A stretch of 64,000 nt of DNA. Source: Clostridium beijerinckii. Its GTDB lineage: Bacteria; Bacillota; Clostridia; Clostridiales; Clostridiaceae. The notes beneath the pieces were generated by a model. That model was given only the letters and a program-made list of their open reading frames with translations. It was not told where the DNA came from and ran no database searches. This document shows, piece after piece, positions 17,356 to 27,029 of the stretch. Every line of letters begins with the position of its first letter. The stretch's first letter is position 1. The DNA lies in assembly GCA_003129525.1 (NCBI GenBank), contig CP029329.1, forward strand, positions 3,842,001 to 3,906,000. The letters run 5' to 3'. Both the position numbers and the translations under genes were made by a program.

Positions 17356-18645
17356 CTAAGCAGATTCAATATCTTTTTTAGCTCTAGCTTTTACTAGAGT
17401 AGGTCTAATTTTTCCATCTTCCAATCTTTCAATTGTAGGTTCTTTCTTATCTTTGATAGCTTCTTCAGTTATTATAACCTTAGTTATACTCTTATCAGAA
17501 GGAATATCATACATTACTTCATTCATTATATCTTCTATAATAGCTCTTAAACCTCTAGCACCAGTTTGTCTAGTTATAGCTTCTTCTGCTATTGCAACTA
17601 AAGATTCTTCATTAAAATCTAACTTAACATCATCTAGCTCAAATAATTTTTTATATTGCTTTACAAGAGCATTTTTAGGTTTAGTTAAAATTTGAATTAA
17701 AGCTTCTTTATCTAAAGATTCTAATGTAACAAGTATTGGAAGTCTTCCAACAAATTCTGGAATCAAACCAAATTTCAATAAATCAGCTGGCATAATTTCC
17801 TTAAGCAAACTTCCAACATCTTTTTCATGTTTAGATTGAATTTGTGCTCCAAATCCCATAGAACTTTTTGTTGTTCTATTTTCAATTATTTTATCAACTC
17901 CATCAAAGGCTCCACCACAAATAAATAATATATTAGAAGTATTTATTTGAATAAATTCTTGATGAGGATGCTTCCTTCCGCCTTGTGGTGGAACAGATGC
18001 AACAGTTCCCTCTAATATTTTTAGTAGAGCTTGTTGTACACCTTCTCCTGATACATCACGAGTAATAGATGGATTTTCAGATTTTCTTGCAATCTTATCT
18101 ATTTCATCAATATAGATTATTCCTCTTTCAGCCTTTTCTACATCATAATCTGCATTTTGAATTAACTTAAGAAGAATATTTTCAACATCTTCTCCAACAT
18201 ACCCAGCTTCTGTCAATGTTGTCGCATCAGCTATTGCAAAAGGTACATTTAAGAATCTTGCTAACGTTTGAGCAAGTAATGTTTTACCTGAACCAGTTGG
18301 TCCGAGTAGTAAAATATTACTTTTAGACAATTCAACTTCCATCTCTTCTTTATTAGTATTAATTCTTTTGTAATGATTATAAACTGCTACTGCTAAAGAT
18401 TTTTTTGCTCTTTCTTGCCCAATAACATACGAATCTAAATATTCTTTAATTTCATTTGGTTTTGGGATACTTTTAGGATCAAAGTCAACAGTTTCTTGGA
18501 ATTCATCTGCTATAATTTCAGAACATAAATCAATACATTCATCACAAATGTATACTCCTGGGCCTGCAATTAATCTTTTCACTTGCTCTTGAGTTTTGCC
18601 ACAGAATGAACATTTCAACTGTTTCTTTTCATCAAATTTAGCCAT
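17356..18645 (-). CDS. clpX: ATP-dependent Clp protease ATP-binding subunit ClpX
   Basis: AAA+ unfoldase that feeds ClpP. 429 aa: N-terminal C4 zinc-binding domain (C12, C15, C34, C37), Walker A GPTGSGKT (115-122), pore loop GYVGEDV, Walker [12 protein letters not shown], the IGF-type loop that docks ClpP (SSMGFGAQI region), sensor [10 protein letters not shown]. It starts 41 bp after clpP and is almost certainly co-transcribed with it. In Bacillus clpX follows tig without clpP; here clpP lies between them. Confidence 0.98.
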   Translation of the reverse strand: MAKFDEKKQLKCSFCGKTQEQVKRLIAGPGVYICDECIDLCSEIIADEFQETVDFDPKSIPKPNEIKEYLDSYVIGQERAKKSLAVAVYNHYKRINTNKEEMEVELSKSNILLLGPTGSGKTLLAQTLARFLNVPFAIADATTLTEAGYVGEDVENILLKLIQNADYDVEKAERGIIYIDEIDKIARKSENPSITRDVSGEGVQQALLKILEGTVASVPPQGGRKHPHQEFIQINTSNILFICGGAFDGVDKIIENRTTKSSMGFGAQIQSKHEKDVGSLLKEIMPADLLKFGLIPEFVGRLPILVTLESLDKEALIQILTKPKNALVKQYKKLFELDDVKLDFNEESLVAIAEEAITRQTGARGLRAIIEDIMNEVMYDIPSDKSITKVIITEEAIKDKKEPTIERLEDGKIRPTLVKARAKKDIESA

Positions 18646-18686
18646 ATACTCACCTCACTTAAAACGTATAAATTAAAATTTTTCTC

Positions 18687-19286
18687 TTATTTATCTTTTC
18701 CTATTTTGTGTGTAGATATTACATCATCTACTAACCCATAATTTTTAGCTTCATCTGCACTCATGAAATTATCTCTTTCCACATCTGCTTTAATTGTTTC
18801 TAAAGGCTTACCAGTATTTTCACTTAAGATTTTATTTAAAGATTCTTTAATCTTTAATATTCTCTTTGCATGTATTTCAAAATCTGTTGCTTGCCCTTGG
18901 AATCCACCAAGCGGTTGATGTATCATTATTTCTGAATTTGGAAGTGCATATCTCTTACCTTTAGCTCCACATGTAAGCAAAAATGCTCCCATTGAAGCTG
19001 CCATTCCGATACATATAGTTGATACATCACATTTAATGTATTCCATAGTATCATAAATAGCCATTCCTGAAGTTATTGATCCACCCGGACTATTTATATA
19101 TAAATAAATATCCTTATCTGGATCTTCACTTTCTAGAAATAATAATTGTGCTACTATTAAATTAGAAGTATCATCATTTACTTCTCCACTCAGCATAATT
19201 ATTCTTTCTTTTAGTAGTCTTGAAAATATATCATAGGAACGTTCTCCCCTACTTGTTTGCTCTACAACCATTGGTACTAAACTCAT
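18687..19286 (-). CDS. clpP: ATP-dependent Clp protease proteolytic subunit
   Basis: Tetradecameric serine protease, 199 aa, full length. Catalytic triad S98 (GMAASMG), H123 (MIHQPLGG) and D172. The start at 19286 is supported by GGGAGGATTTAG. First gene of clpP-clpX, with a SigA promoter at 19327-19355 and the tig terminator just upstream. I see no CtsR or CIRCE operator in the spacer. Confidence 0.98.
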   Translation of the reverse strand: MSLVPMVVEQTSRGERSYDIFSRLLKERIIMLSGEVNDDTSNLIVAQLLFLESEDPDKDIYLYINSPGGSITSGMAIYDTMEYIKCDVSTICIGMAASMGAFLLTCGAKGKRYALPNSEIMIHQPLGGFQGQATDFEIHAKRILKIKESLNKILSENTGKPLETIKADVERDNFMSADEAKNYGLVDDVISTHKIGKDK

Positions 19287-19326
19287 CTAAATCCTCCCTT
19301 TACTATTAGACTTTTATCTAATTATA

Positions 19327-19355
19327 ATTATATATTCTTTTTGTTAGTTTGTTAA
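19327..19355 (-). promoter_or_regulatory. SigA promoter of clpP-clpX
   Basis: Minus strand: TTAACA (19350-19355), 17-nt spacer, TATAAT (19327-19332). Confidence 0.75.
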
Positions 19356-19370
19356 TTATTATTTGAATAA

Positions 19371-19401
19371 ATTGCCAGAAAAAAATTTTTTTTCTGGCAA
19401 T
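19371..19401 (-). terminator. Terminator of tig
   Basis: ATTGCCAG plus A-run pairs with T-run plus CTGGCAAT; a compact hairpin 44 bp after the tig stop. Confidence 0.85.
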
Positions 19402-19444
19402 TTGTTAATTTATATACTTATTCTATATTATATCTCAAAATAAA

Positions 19445-20728
19445 TTATTTGCAATTTTCTTTTATAAATTTAAGAGTATTTTCAATCACTATATCTTTTT
19501 CAATCATATTTTTTTGAGACTTAAGTAAAATTTTAGCCATTTTTTCTGGATCTTTAGGTCCATATATTTTTCCTAATTCTAAAGCTTTTTCATTCAATTG
19601 TTCTTCAGTAGCTTTAATTTCTTCTGCCTTAGAAACTGCTTCAAGAACTAAATCAGCTTTAACTTTTCTTTCTGCATTTTCTTTCATGAAATCTCTCATT
19701 TTTTCAGTTGTATTTCCTGTAAATTCCATGTATTGATCTAAGCTTAATCCTTGATATTTTAATCTTCCTTCAAGGTCCTTCATCATATCATCAATTTCTT
19801 TGCTTACCATAACTTCTGGAACATCCATCTTTGAATTTTCAATTATTGCAGTAATAACAGCTTCTTCAAATTCTCTTTCAGCTTTTTCATCATTATTTTT
19901 TGCTAATGTCTTTTTAAGATTTTCTTTCAGTTCTTCAAATGAATCAACTGCTGATATATCTTTAGCAAATTCATCATCTAATTCTGGTAATTCTTTAACT
20001 TTGATTGATTTAATTTCAACTTCAAACATTGCTGGCTTTCCGTTTAATTCTTCTTTTCCATAAGATTCTGGGAAAGTAACGTTAACTTCTTTCTTTTCGC
20101 CTATTGCCAAACCAATTAATTGTTCTTCAAAGTTATCAATGAAAGTGCCTGAACCTATTTCTAGAGAATAATCATTTCCTTCGCCGCCATCAAAAGCAAC
20201 TCCGTCTACGAATCCCTTAAAATCTATAATAGCTATATCGCCTTTAGCTATATTGCCTTCTTTTTTAACTTCTATTCTAGCATTTTTTTCTTGCATTTCT
20301 TTAATTTGCTTTTCTATTTCGCTATCTTCAACTTCATATACAGCTTTCTTTATATCTAATCCCTTGTATTCTCCAAGTTCTATTTCTGGATAAGTAGTAA
20401 CTGTTGCAGTATAAACTAGTTCTTTACCTTCGCCTAATTCTACTATATCAACTTGTGGATAATCTACAGGTCTTATATTATTTTCGCTTAACGCTACTGG
20501 ATATGATTCATCAATTGCAAAGTTAACAGCATCATCATAGAATGCTTCCACTCCATAGAATTTCTTAACCATTGCCATTGGAACTTTTCCTTTTCTAAAT
20601 CCTGGTATGTTGTATCTGCTCTTATTCTTATTATAAGCCTTAGTTAATGCCGCATCAAATTTTTCAGCTTCAACCCTTATTTCTAATTTTATCACATTTG
20701 TTTCTATTTTTTCCACTTTAGCTTTCAT
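19445..20728 (-). CDS. tig: Trigger factor, ribosome-bound chaperone and peptidyl-prolyl isomerase
   Basis: 427 aa, full length. N-terminal ribosome-binding domain with the [12 protein letters not shown] signature (FRKG loop that touches L23), central FKBP-type PPIase domain (~150-245, beginning [14 protein letters not shown]), C-terminal helical chaperone arms. AGGAGGAAAGAATAA lies ahead of ATG. It has its own promoter (20775-20804) and terminator, followed by clpP-clpX, so chaperone and protease genes are neighbours but separate transcripts. Confidence 0.98.
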   Translation of the reverse strand: MKAKVEKIETNVIKLEIRVEAEKFDAALTKAYNKNKSRYNIPGFRKGKVPMAMVKKFYGVEAFYDDAVNFAIDESYPVALSENNIRPVDYPQVDIVELGEGKELVYTATVTTYPEIELGEYKGLDIKKAVYEVEDSEIEKQIKEMQEKNARIEVKKEGNIAKGDIAIIDFKGFVDGVAFDGGEGNDYSLEIGSGTFIDNFEEQLIGLAIGEKKEVNVTFPESYGKEELNGKPAMFEVEIKSIKVKELPELDDEFAKDISAVDSFEELKENLKKTLAKNNDEKAEREFEEAVITAIIENSKMDVPEVMVSKEIDDMMKDLEGRLKYQGLSLDQYMEFTGNTTEKMRDFMKENAERKVKADLVLEAVSKAEEIKATEEQLNEKALELGKIYGPKDPEKMAKILLKSQKNMIEKDIVIENTLKFIKENCK

Positions 20729-20774
20729 TTATTCTTTCCTCCTAAAATAGTGTTCATCTTAATTTAACTAAGTC

Positions 20775-20804
20775 ATTATACCATAAACCTCTAAATCTTA
20801 TCAA
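20775..20804 (-). promoter_or_regulatory. SigA promoter of tig
   Basis: Minus strand: TTGATA (20799-20804), 18-nt spacer, TATAAT (20775-20780). Confidence 0.8.
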
Positions 20805-20824
20805 ATAATTTATTAATATTATAT

Positions 20825-21646
20825 TTATTGAGCATAATTTCCATTTTCATCTATATAATAAATCTTGCCATCAATCGTAATTCGTATTCCTTTTTCTTCT
20901 TTTTCACCAATATCTATATTAGTTCCAACTAATTCCCAGAATACATTATCTGTATCAGTTTGAATATCAGTCATCCATAAATATTGATTAAGAGCTGCAC
21001 TACCAAAATACGGTCTATTGCTCGTAAAAATTATTTTTTCTTCACTAATAAATTTTGGGTTTACGTTCCACAAATATTGAGGATTTGATTGTATTGCAGC
21101 TTCTTTTGTAAAAACTCCTCCACTACTAGAAATATATTTATCCTTAGATATTATTTTAGTAGTTCTATCTACATTATATAAAGTAATTACTGAATTAGTA
21201 TCTGTTACAATCATTTGCTTGCCCGATGGACTAATATTAAAACTTACACCAACATCTGTAGTATTTAAAGTTTCAAATACTTTTCCACCATTATTATCAT
21301 CTACATAAATTGCTTTTGCAGTATTCCCACTAATTAGAGTAATATCAATTGATTCTTCTAAAGGCCTTTTGACTTCTTCTTTTAATGGTTTTTCATCTAC
21401 AGTTTCTTCCTTAATTGTTGTTTCTTCTTTTATTGTTTCAGTTTGTTCTGAAATATTAGCAGTATCGCTATCAATCCACGCTTGTATATTTTGCTTAATG
21501 TTCATGTAATCTATAGGGTTACGCACAACTTTAATTACCATTACAGATATTGCTAATACTATAGATAACGAAATTATCATAACATTTCTTCTTCTTTTCT
21601 TCATTCTCTTTTCATATTCTCTACTAAAAATACTTGGCTTTCCCAA
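20825..21646 (-). CDS. Single-pass membrane protein of unknown function
   Basis: 273 aa. A very basic cytosolic N-terminus (EKRMKKRRRNV) precedes one membrane segment (about 23-40). A Glu/Thr/Lys-rich linker (~60-100, with repeated KEET) follows, then an extracytoplasmic domain (~105-273) of alternating short beta-type strands with SGKQMIVTDTNSVITLYNVD, reminiscent of a partial WD/beta-propeller fold. No family assigned and no catalytic motif seen. The start at ATG 21646 is weakly supported. Monocistronic between the tig promoter and a small Cys-rich gene. Confidence 0.7.
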   Translation of the reverse strand: MGKPSIFSREYEKRMKKRRRNVMIISLSIVLAISVMVIKVVRNPIDYMNIKQNIQAWIDSDTANISEQTETIKEETTIKEETVDEKPLKEEVKRPLEESIDITLISGNTAKAIYVDDNNGGKVFETLNTTDVGVSFNISPSGKQMIVTDTNSVITLYNVDRTTKIISKDKYISSSGGVFTKEAAIQSNPQYLWNVNPKFISEEKIIFTSNRPYFGSAALNQYLWMTDIQTDTDNVFWELVGTNIDIGEKEEKGIRITIDGKIYYIDENGNYAQ

Positions 21647-21774
21647 CGATGGCCCCCTCCAAATCTTTTTAATTTATTTTTATAATAAACAAAATTATTA
21701 TATATTATTCTTTTCCCTAAATCTACAATTTATTTTATATTTTATAATTAAATAAAACTTCTATGGCAATAATA

Positions 21775-21969
21775 TTATTTTTTGCAACTACCTTTGTCTT
21801 TACAACTATTGCACTTATTTTGATTTTTTTTTCCTTTCAAACAGCATCCTCCACATTGAAGCAATCCTTCTTCTCTCAACTCTTCTAATGTGAGTTTACA
21901 AATATTTTCTGAATATCCTTCATAATCAACAGTATTTTTTAACAACTCTTCTTTATAAATTCTAATCAT
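21775..21969 (-). CDS. Small Cys-rich protein (64 aa)
   Basis: Start at ATG 21969 (MIRIYKEELL) because AGGAGA lies 6 nt upstream; a farther ATG at 21987 would place that site inside the gene. An N-terminal acidic helix (KLTLEELREEGLL) is followed by CGGCC, then CNSC and a terminal C in a Lys/Asn-rich tail: six Cys in the last 25 residues. It looks like a small metal-binding or zinc-ribbon-like protein. Function unknown, family not recognised. Confidence 0.65.
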   Translation of the reverse strand: MIRIYKEELLKNTVDYEGYSENICKLTLEELREEGLLQCGGCCLKGKKNQNKCNSCKDKGSCKK

Positions 21970-22222
21970 TATTTTTCTCCTATCCATATATTATTTACTT
22001 ATGTTTATATATCATATATGTTAATATTTATACTTTTAAAATCAATACATACTAACTATATTTTTACAATTTATATAGTATACTGCTTCAAATTTTTATA
22101 ACTCCACAATATCACAATATAATATTCATTTATTCCACTATTAGATAAACATAAGAAAACCTGTATAAATAAATCTGCAAGTTTTCTTATAATTACATTA
22201 TTTCATAAGTAATGTAAAAGCA

Positions 22223-22269
22223 AAAGATGCTATTTAAAATTTTATAATCATATTTTAAATAACATCTTT
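22223..22269 (-). terminator. Terminator of the CoA-transferase / aldolase operon
   Basis: An 18-bp stem (AAAGATG.TATTTAAAAT / ATTTTAAATA.CATCTTT) that is fully paired with one G-U on the minus strand, 53 bp past the stop. A second, weaker hairpin lies at 22154-22189. The remaining 21970-22322 gap holds nothing else. Confidence 0.75.
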
Positions 22270-22321
22270 ATATTAGTATTATATCATATTTTACACAAAA
22301 CAATTTTTGAAATTTTTCTCT

Positions 22322-22945
22322 TTATTGTAACATTAGTTCTTTTCTTGTAAGTCTTGTAGGTTCTTTAAGTTGATTTAACATTAATGTTTTATAATAAACT
22401 TCAGCTACTTCTTCAACATATCTTGCTTTTAACAATACATCGTCTATATTTTTGCTTACTACAACAACTCCGTCTCTTTCTAATAAGCACGCATCACCTT
22501 TATTTAACTGTTCTAGTACATCCTTTGCTAATTCAATAGTTTTTGTTTTTTCATAGTTAGCTACATATATATATCCCCCATAATTTGCAGAATCATAAAT
22601 AATTGGTGGAATTACTTTATTTGCTACAGAAAAAGTGGTTGCATACATAGAATGTATATGCATTATAGATCGTATATCCTTTCTTGCTTTATATATTTCA
22701 AGATGAAGTAATAATTCACTACTTGGCCTAATGCCCTCCAATACTTCAATCTCCTTTCCACTTAAATCTACAACACAAATGTGTTCTTCTTTTAAATTTT
22801 CTCTCTTTATTTTTGAAGGTGTTATAATTATATATCCTGTGCTCTCATCCCTAATACTGAAATTTCCTGTTCTTTCTTTGCATAAATTATACTTTTCTGC
22901 ATCCTTAGCTATTTTTATAAGTTTAATTTTTAGATTTTCCAACAT
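22322..22945 (-). CDS. Class II aldolase/adducin-family protein with altered metal site
   Basis: 207 aa from ATG 22945 (AAGGAGTGATAATT upstream). It has the L-fuculose-phosphate-aldolase-like fold signatures: TGNFSIR, PSSELLLHLEIY with the conserved Glu (77), and HIHS (H96, H98), two of the three usual metal ligands. The third His, usually in a NHGV-type motif, is replaced: the sequence reads LLERDGVVVV with Asp 158. Zinc binding and aldolase activity are thus uncertain. It starts 45 bp after the CoA-transferase gene, so the two are probably one operon. The substrate cannot be predicted. Confidence 0.85.
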   Translation of the reverse strand: MLENLKIKLIKIAKDAEKYNLCKERTGNFSIRDESTGYIIITPSKIKRENLKEEHICVVDLSGKEIEVLEGIRPSSELLLHLEIYKARKDIRSIMHIHSMYATTFSVANKVIPPIIYDSANYGGYIYVANYEKTKTIELAKDVLEQLNKGDACLLERDGVVVVSKNIDDVLLKARYVEEVAEVYYKTLMLNQLKEPTRLTRKELMLQ

Positions 22946-22989
22946 AATTATCACTCCTTAATAACATTATAGATGGTAATTTTGTATAT

Positions 22990-24537
22990 TTAATTTAGCC
23001 CCATTAATTTATCAACAAATATTCTCTTATCCATTAATTTAAGATTATTATCTATTATTGGTACGAAATCCATTACATCTAATATATCTCTTTGAATATC
23101 TATTCCCGGTGCAATCTCTGTTAAATGTAATCCATCTTCTTTCAACTCAAATACTGCTCTTTCGGTTATATACATAACTGATTGTTTAACTTTCATAGCA
23201 TACTTACCACTAAAAGTAATTTGTCCAACAGAATCTAAAAACTTTTTATTTATACCCTCATTCATAATTTTTAGTTTCCCACCATCTATTTTTATCTCTA
23301 ATCCTTTAGCTGTAAATGTCCCACAAAAGACTACTTTTTTTGAATTTTGAGTAATATTAATGAATCCGCCACAACCTGGAACCTTTGGTCCAAATTTACT
23401 AACATTGATATTACCGCGCTTGTCCACTTGTGCAAGTCCTAGAAATGCTATATCTAAGCCACCTCCATCGTAAAAATCAAATTGTGTAGGTTGATCGATC
23501 ATACATTCTGGATTTATTGATGCTCCAAATTTATTACCACCTTGTGGAATTCCTCCGATTGCCCCTGGCTCTACAGTTAAAGTGAAAAAATCTCCAATTC
23601 CTTCTTCATTAGCAATATTTGAAGTTCCTTCTGGCATCCCAATTCCAATATTTGCAACTTGCCCTTTAACCAATTCCATTGCTGCTCTTCTATTAATAAT
23701 TTTCCTCTCATCTAATTTTAATGGTTCTAATCCATCTACTACCATATTTACATCCCCAGTAAGTGAAGAGTCATAGCTATGACCTAATATTTGAGCTTGA
23801 TCTTCTTCATCTTTTGCTTCAACTATATAGTCAACATAGATTCTTGGTATTTTAACATTCCTTGGATTTAAAGTCCCTGATTTAACAACTTTTTCAACTT
23901 GTACTATAACTATTCCCCCACAATTTTTAACAGCTTGTGCTATAACTGTGGCCTCAGAATAAGTAGCTTCATGGTCCATTGTAATATTTCCCTTTTCGTC
24001 AGCATATGTGCCTCTAATAAATGCCACATCAATATTAGGGCATTTATATATCAAGTTTTCTTCACCTAAAATATCTATCACTTGAACTATATCTTCTACA
24101 GTTTTTTCATTTACCTTTCCACCTTCTACTCTCGGATCTACAAAAGTATTTAATCCAACTTTTGTTATAGTACCTGTTTTTTTGCTTGCTTTATCTCTAA
24201 ACATATGAGCCATTACCCCTTGTGGTAAATTATATCCATATATTTTATTATCTCTCATCAATGCTCCCAATTTAGGTGCTAGTCCAAAATGTCCACCTAT
24301 AACTTTATTTAGCAATCCTTCATGAGCTAAGTGATTTAACCCCTTGTTTTCACGATCTCCTGATGCTGCTGCAAACATTAAAGTTAAATCTTGTGGACTT
24401 TTTTCTTCTAAAAATCTTTCTTCTAAGCTTTTCAATAATGATTCTGGAACTGCTAATAATGCAAATCCCGATGCTGCTACAACATCACCATCTTTCACTA
24501 ATTTTGCTGCTTCTTTGGAACTAATTATTTTTGTCAT
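22990..24537 (-). CDS. Acyl-CoA:carboxylate CoA-transferase (propionate CoA-transferase type)
   Basis: 515 aa, family I CoA-transferase with alpha and beta halves fused. N-terminal GDVVAASGFALLAVPESLL; C-terminal half with the catalytic glutamate in TVEPGAIGG (E323) and the glycine-rich GGGLDIAFLGLAQVD. It matches Pct/YdiF-type enzymes, which move CoA among acetate, propionate, lactate and related acids. First gene of a two-gene operon with a class II aldolase-like protein. The 435-bp region upstream (24538-24972) is very AT-rich and holds only the his terminator. Confidence 0.9.
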   Translation of the reverse strand: MTKIISSKEAAKLVKDGDVVAASGFALLAVPESLLKSLEERFLEEKSPQDLTLMFAAASGDRENKGLNHLAHEGLLNKVIGGHFGLAPKLGALMRDNKIYGYNLPQGVMAHMFRDKASKKTGTITKVGLNTFVDPRVEGGKVNEKTVEDIVQVIDILGEENLIYKCPNIDVAFIRGTYADEKGNITMDHEATYSEATVIAQAVKNCGGIVIVQVEKVVKSGTLNPRNVKIPRIYVDYIVEAKDEEDQAQILGHSYDSSLTGDVNMVVDGLEPLKLDERKIINRRAAMELVKGQVANIGIGMPEGTSNIANEEGIGDFFTLTVEPGAIGGIPQGGNKFGASINPECMIDQPTQFDFYDGGGLDIAFLGLAQVDKRGNINVSKFGPKVPGCGGFINITQNSKKVVFCGTFTAKGLEIKIDGGKLKIMNEGINKKFLDSVGQITFSGKYAMKVKQSVMYITERAVFELKEDGLHLTEIAPGIDIQRDILDVMDFVPIIDNNLKLMDKRIFVDKLMGLN

Positions 24538-24870
24538 AAAATCTCATCCCCTAAATCTTTTTATCATTTATTTTCTGTTTGTTATTTTTTTATCAATATT
24601 ATATTTTTAATTTTAATTGTTTGTATATTTTTTGTCAATCTTTTTTTCTGATTATTCTGAACATTATTTTTATTGTTTTTCTTTTACACTATAAAAACTT
24701 AAACATTCACTCACTTTTAAATATTTTCTAATAATCATATTCTATTTTATTGTTATCAAATTACTTTTTATCTATTTATACATCTTGAGTTATGAATATA
24801 GATATTTTTTTAACTATATTTTTCATAATAATTGATTTGTTAATCACAATATAAGCCTATATTTTAATAA

Positions 24871-24924
24871 AAAAATAGATCTTACATGTTATTTAATGAA
24901 AAATAATATGTAAAATCTATTTTT
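24871..24924 (-). terminator. Terminator of the his operon
   Basis: Imperfect long stem (AAAAATAGAT.TTACAT.TTATTT / AAAATAA.ATGTAA.ATCTATTTTT) 49 bp after the hisE stop. The rest of the spacer up to 24537 is AT-rich with no gene seen. Confidence 0.65.
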
Positions 24925-24972
24925 AAATGTAATTACTTAATTGATAAATTTATTGTTTGATTTTTTATTTAT

Positions 24973-25299
24973 CTAAACATTTGTTACTGGTTTTCTTTCA
25001 CCCTTAAAGTTATTAATTTTATTTTTTCTTTTTTCAAGTTCAGTTGAAACTTCTTCAACTGAAATTCCCATTTGAGCCATTAAAACAAGTACATGATATG
25101 TAAGATCACAAATTTCATTAATTTGTTCTTCCTTATTGTCATCTTTACAGCTTATTATAACTTCTGTACATTCTTCACCAACTTTTTTTAATATTTTATC
25201 TGTTCCCTTTTCAAAAAGATACCTTGTATAAGACCCTTCCTCTCCTTCAGTCTTTCTTTTTAAAATAACATCATATAAAGCACTTATATTCTCATCCAT
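24973..25299 (-). CDS. hisE: Phosphoribosyl-ATP pyrophosphatase
   Basis: Histidine step 2: hydrolyses PR-ATP to PR-AMP. 108 aa, all-alpha MazG-like fold with the metal-binding KVGEECTEVIISC and EICDLTYHVLVL motifs. It is the last gene of the his operon, separate from hisI (many bacteria fuse them). GGAGGATTAAAAA lies before ATG. The 190-bp spacer from hisI contains a heptamer repeat tract. Confidence 0.96.
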   Translation of the reverse strand: MDENISALYDVILKRKTEGEEGSYTRYLFEKGTDKILKKVGEECTEVIISCKDDNKEEQINEICDLTYHVLVLMAQMGISVEEVSTELEKRKNKINNFKGERKPVTNV

Positions 25300-25424
25300 T
25301 TTTTAATCCTCCAATTTTATTCAGTTAAGAGTTAATAGTTTTGGTTGAAATGTCTCCGACATTTCTAAAATTATTTTTTTCAAATTTCGAAGAAATTTAT
25401 TCATTAATTGTTCATTGTTAACTG

Positions 25425-25480
25425 TTAATTGTAAATTGTTAATTGTAAATTGTAAATTGTAAATTGTAAATTGTAAATTG
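25425..25480. repeat. Tandem heptamer tract TAAATTG/TTAATTG x8
   Basis: Eight consecutive 7-bp units (six TAAATTG, two TTAATTG) lie between hisI and hisE. They continue the TTAATTG-like spacer words seen in neighbouring his and hem gaps. Confidence 0.9.
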
Positions 25481-25488
25481 TAAACTAA

Positions 25489-25818
25489 TTATAAGTCTCT
25501 GTAAAAACAACTCCTATTTCCAGTATGACATGCTGCTCCGGTTTGCTCTACAAGTATTAAAATTGTATCATTATCACAATCTATTTTTATTTCTTTCACA
25601 TATTGAAAATGTCCAGAAGTTGCACCTTTATTCCATAGCTCATTTCTGCTTCTACTATAAAACCAAGTCGTATATCCCTCTAATGTCTTACTTAAACTTT
25701 CTTCTGACATATATGCAAGCATCAGAACATCCTTAGTTACATGATCTTGAACTATAGTTGGCACTAACCCATTGCACTTTTCAAAATCTACTTGCTCTAC
25801 TCTTTCACAAATTTCCAT
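25489..25818 (-). CDS. hisI: Phosphoribosyl-AMP cyclohydrolase
   Basis: Histidine step 3: opens the adenine ring of PR-AMP. 109 aa from ATG 25818, preceded by GGAAGGGGGAG; a TTG six codons upstream would place that site inside the gene. Zinc-binding Cys residues lie in the C-terminal [24 protein letters not shown] is also conserved. Stand-alone form, with hisE separate downstream. Confidence 0.96.
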   Translation of the reverse strand: MEICERVEQVDFEKCNGLVPTIVQDHVTKDVLMLAYMSEESLSKTLEGYTTWFYSRSRNELWNKGATSGHFQYVKEIKIDCDNDTILILVEQTGAACHTGNRSCFYRDL

Positions 25819-25956
25819 ATATACTCCCCCTTCCAAATCTGCAATGTAATCTAAAACGGCATTTTATCTATAAATACTTAAGTATTTTTATTGTTTTATT
25901 TAGCTTGTTAAATAAATATAAAATTAGCAATACTTAAAATATATAATTAAATACAA

Positions 25957-26006
25957 CATATTCTAATATGGTTTACCATATTACCATATATATTCTTCAG
26001 AATATG
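25957..26006. repeat. 50-bp imperfect palindromic repeat, copy 1
   Basis: It begins CATATTCT and ends AGAATATG with a GGTTTACC core, in the hisF-hisI spacer. The reverse complement shares long identical blocks with 60170-60252 in the hem operon. Confidence 0.75.
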
Positions 26007-26111
26007 CGCCAAAAATGCGGGTTTAGAGGATTTCATTGTAAAAATTTTCAATTATTCAACAACCTAGTTTAATTTTAATTTTTTATATCCTAGGCATTAT
26101 AAGCTCACTGT

Positions 26112-26873
26112 TTAAAGACGTACAGGAATACTTTTATTACTTAAATATTGTTTAACTTCGTCAACTGTCAATTCCCCATAATGAAAAAGTGAAGCTGCAA
26201 GCGCTGCATCTGCTATGTTGCTCTCAAACACATCATAAAAATCCTCTAAGCATCCACATCCTCCTGATGCAATTACAGGAACATTGGTTATGTCGCTTAC
26301 AGCTTTAGTTAGTTCTAAATCAAAGCCCTTTTTAGTTCCATCTGCATCCATAGAAGTTAAAAGAATTTCTCCAGCACCAAGTGAGGTTGCTTCTTCAACC
26401 CACGTTAACAAATCCATTCCCGTATCAATTCTTCCACCGTTAATCACTACATTCCAGCCAGTATTATCAGCTCTTCTCTTTGCATCTGCTGCCAATACTA
26501 TACATTGGTTACCAAAATAAAATGCTCCTTCTTTTATAAGGTTTTTATCTCTAACAGCTGCTGAATTTAAACTCACCTTATCTGCACCTGCTCTAAGTAT
26601 AGATTTTATATCTTCTAAAGTTTTTAATCCTCCTCCTACAGTGAAAGGAATAAAAATCTTTTCAGCCACACTTTGAACAACTTTTTCCATTATACCTCTA
26701 TTTTCATGAGTTGCAGTTATATCTAAAAAAACCAATTCATCTGCGCCTTGCTTATTATAATATTCTGCAAAAGCAACAGGATCACCAACATCAACTAATC
26801 CTTCAAAATTTATGCCCTTAACAACTCTGCCTTCCTTCACATCAAGACAAGGAATAATTCTTTTTGTATGCAT
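26112..26873 (-). CDS. hisF: Imidazole glycerol phosphate synthase, cyclase subunit
   Basis: 253-aa TIM barrel that uses ammonia from HisH to close the imidazole ring, giving IGP and AICAR. Catalytic Asp in [13 protein letters not shown] (near 11) and the second Asp in [15 protein letters not shown]; phosphate-binding VGGGL and ASGGCG. Full length. It follows hisA after a 156-bp spacer rich in CAATTGTCAAT-like words. Confidence 0.98.
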   Translation of the reverse strand: MHTKRIIPCLDVKEGRVVKGINFEGLVDVGDPVAFAEYYNKQGADELVFLDITATHENRGIMEKVVQSVAEKIFIPFTVGGGLKTLEDIKSILRAGADKVSLNSAAVRDKNLIKEGAFYFGNQCIVLAADAKRRADNTGWNVVINGGRIDTGMDLLTWVEEATSLGAGEILLTSMDADGTKKGFDLELTKAVSDITNVPVIASGGCGCLEDFYDVFESNIADAALAASLFHYGELTVDEVKQYLSNKSIPVRL

Positions 26874-27029
26874 ATCTTAGCATCCTTTCTATAATTATCA
26901 ATATTCAATTGTCAATGCTCAATTATTAATTTAAACAATAAGCCACATACAACTTTGTAACTCTAATTTTTTCAATTTAAAAAGAACTTGTTCTTTTATT
27001 GACAATTGATCATTAATACTTTTTTTCCA

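Noticed and set aside
25425-25480. CRISPR array
   Set aside because: The repeat unit is only 7 bp with no spacers; simple tandem repeat. No cas genes in the window.
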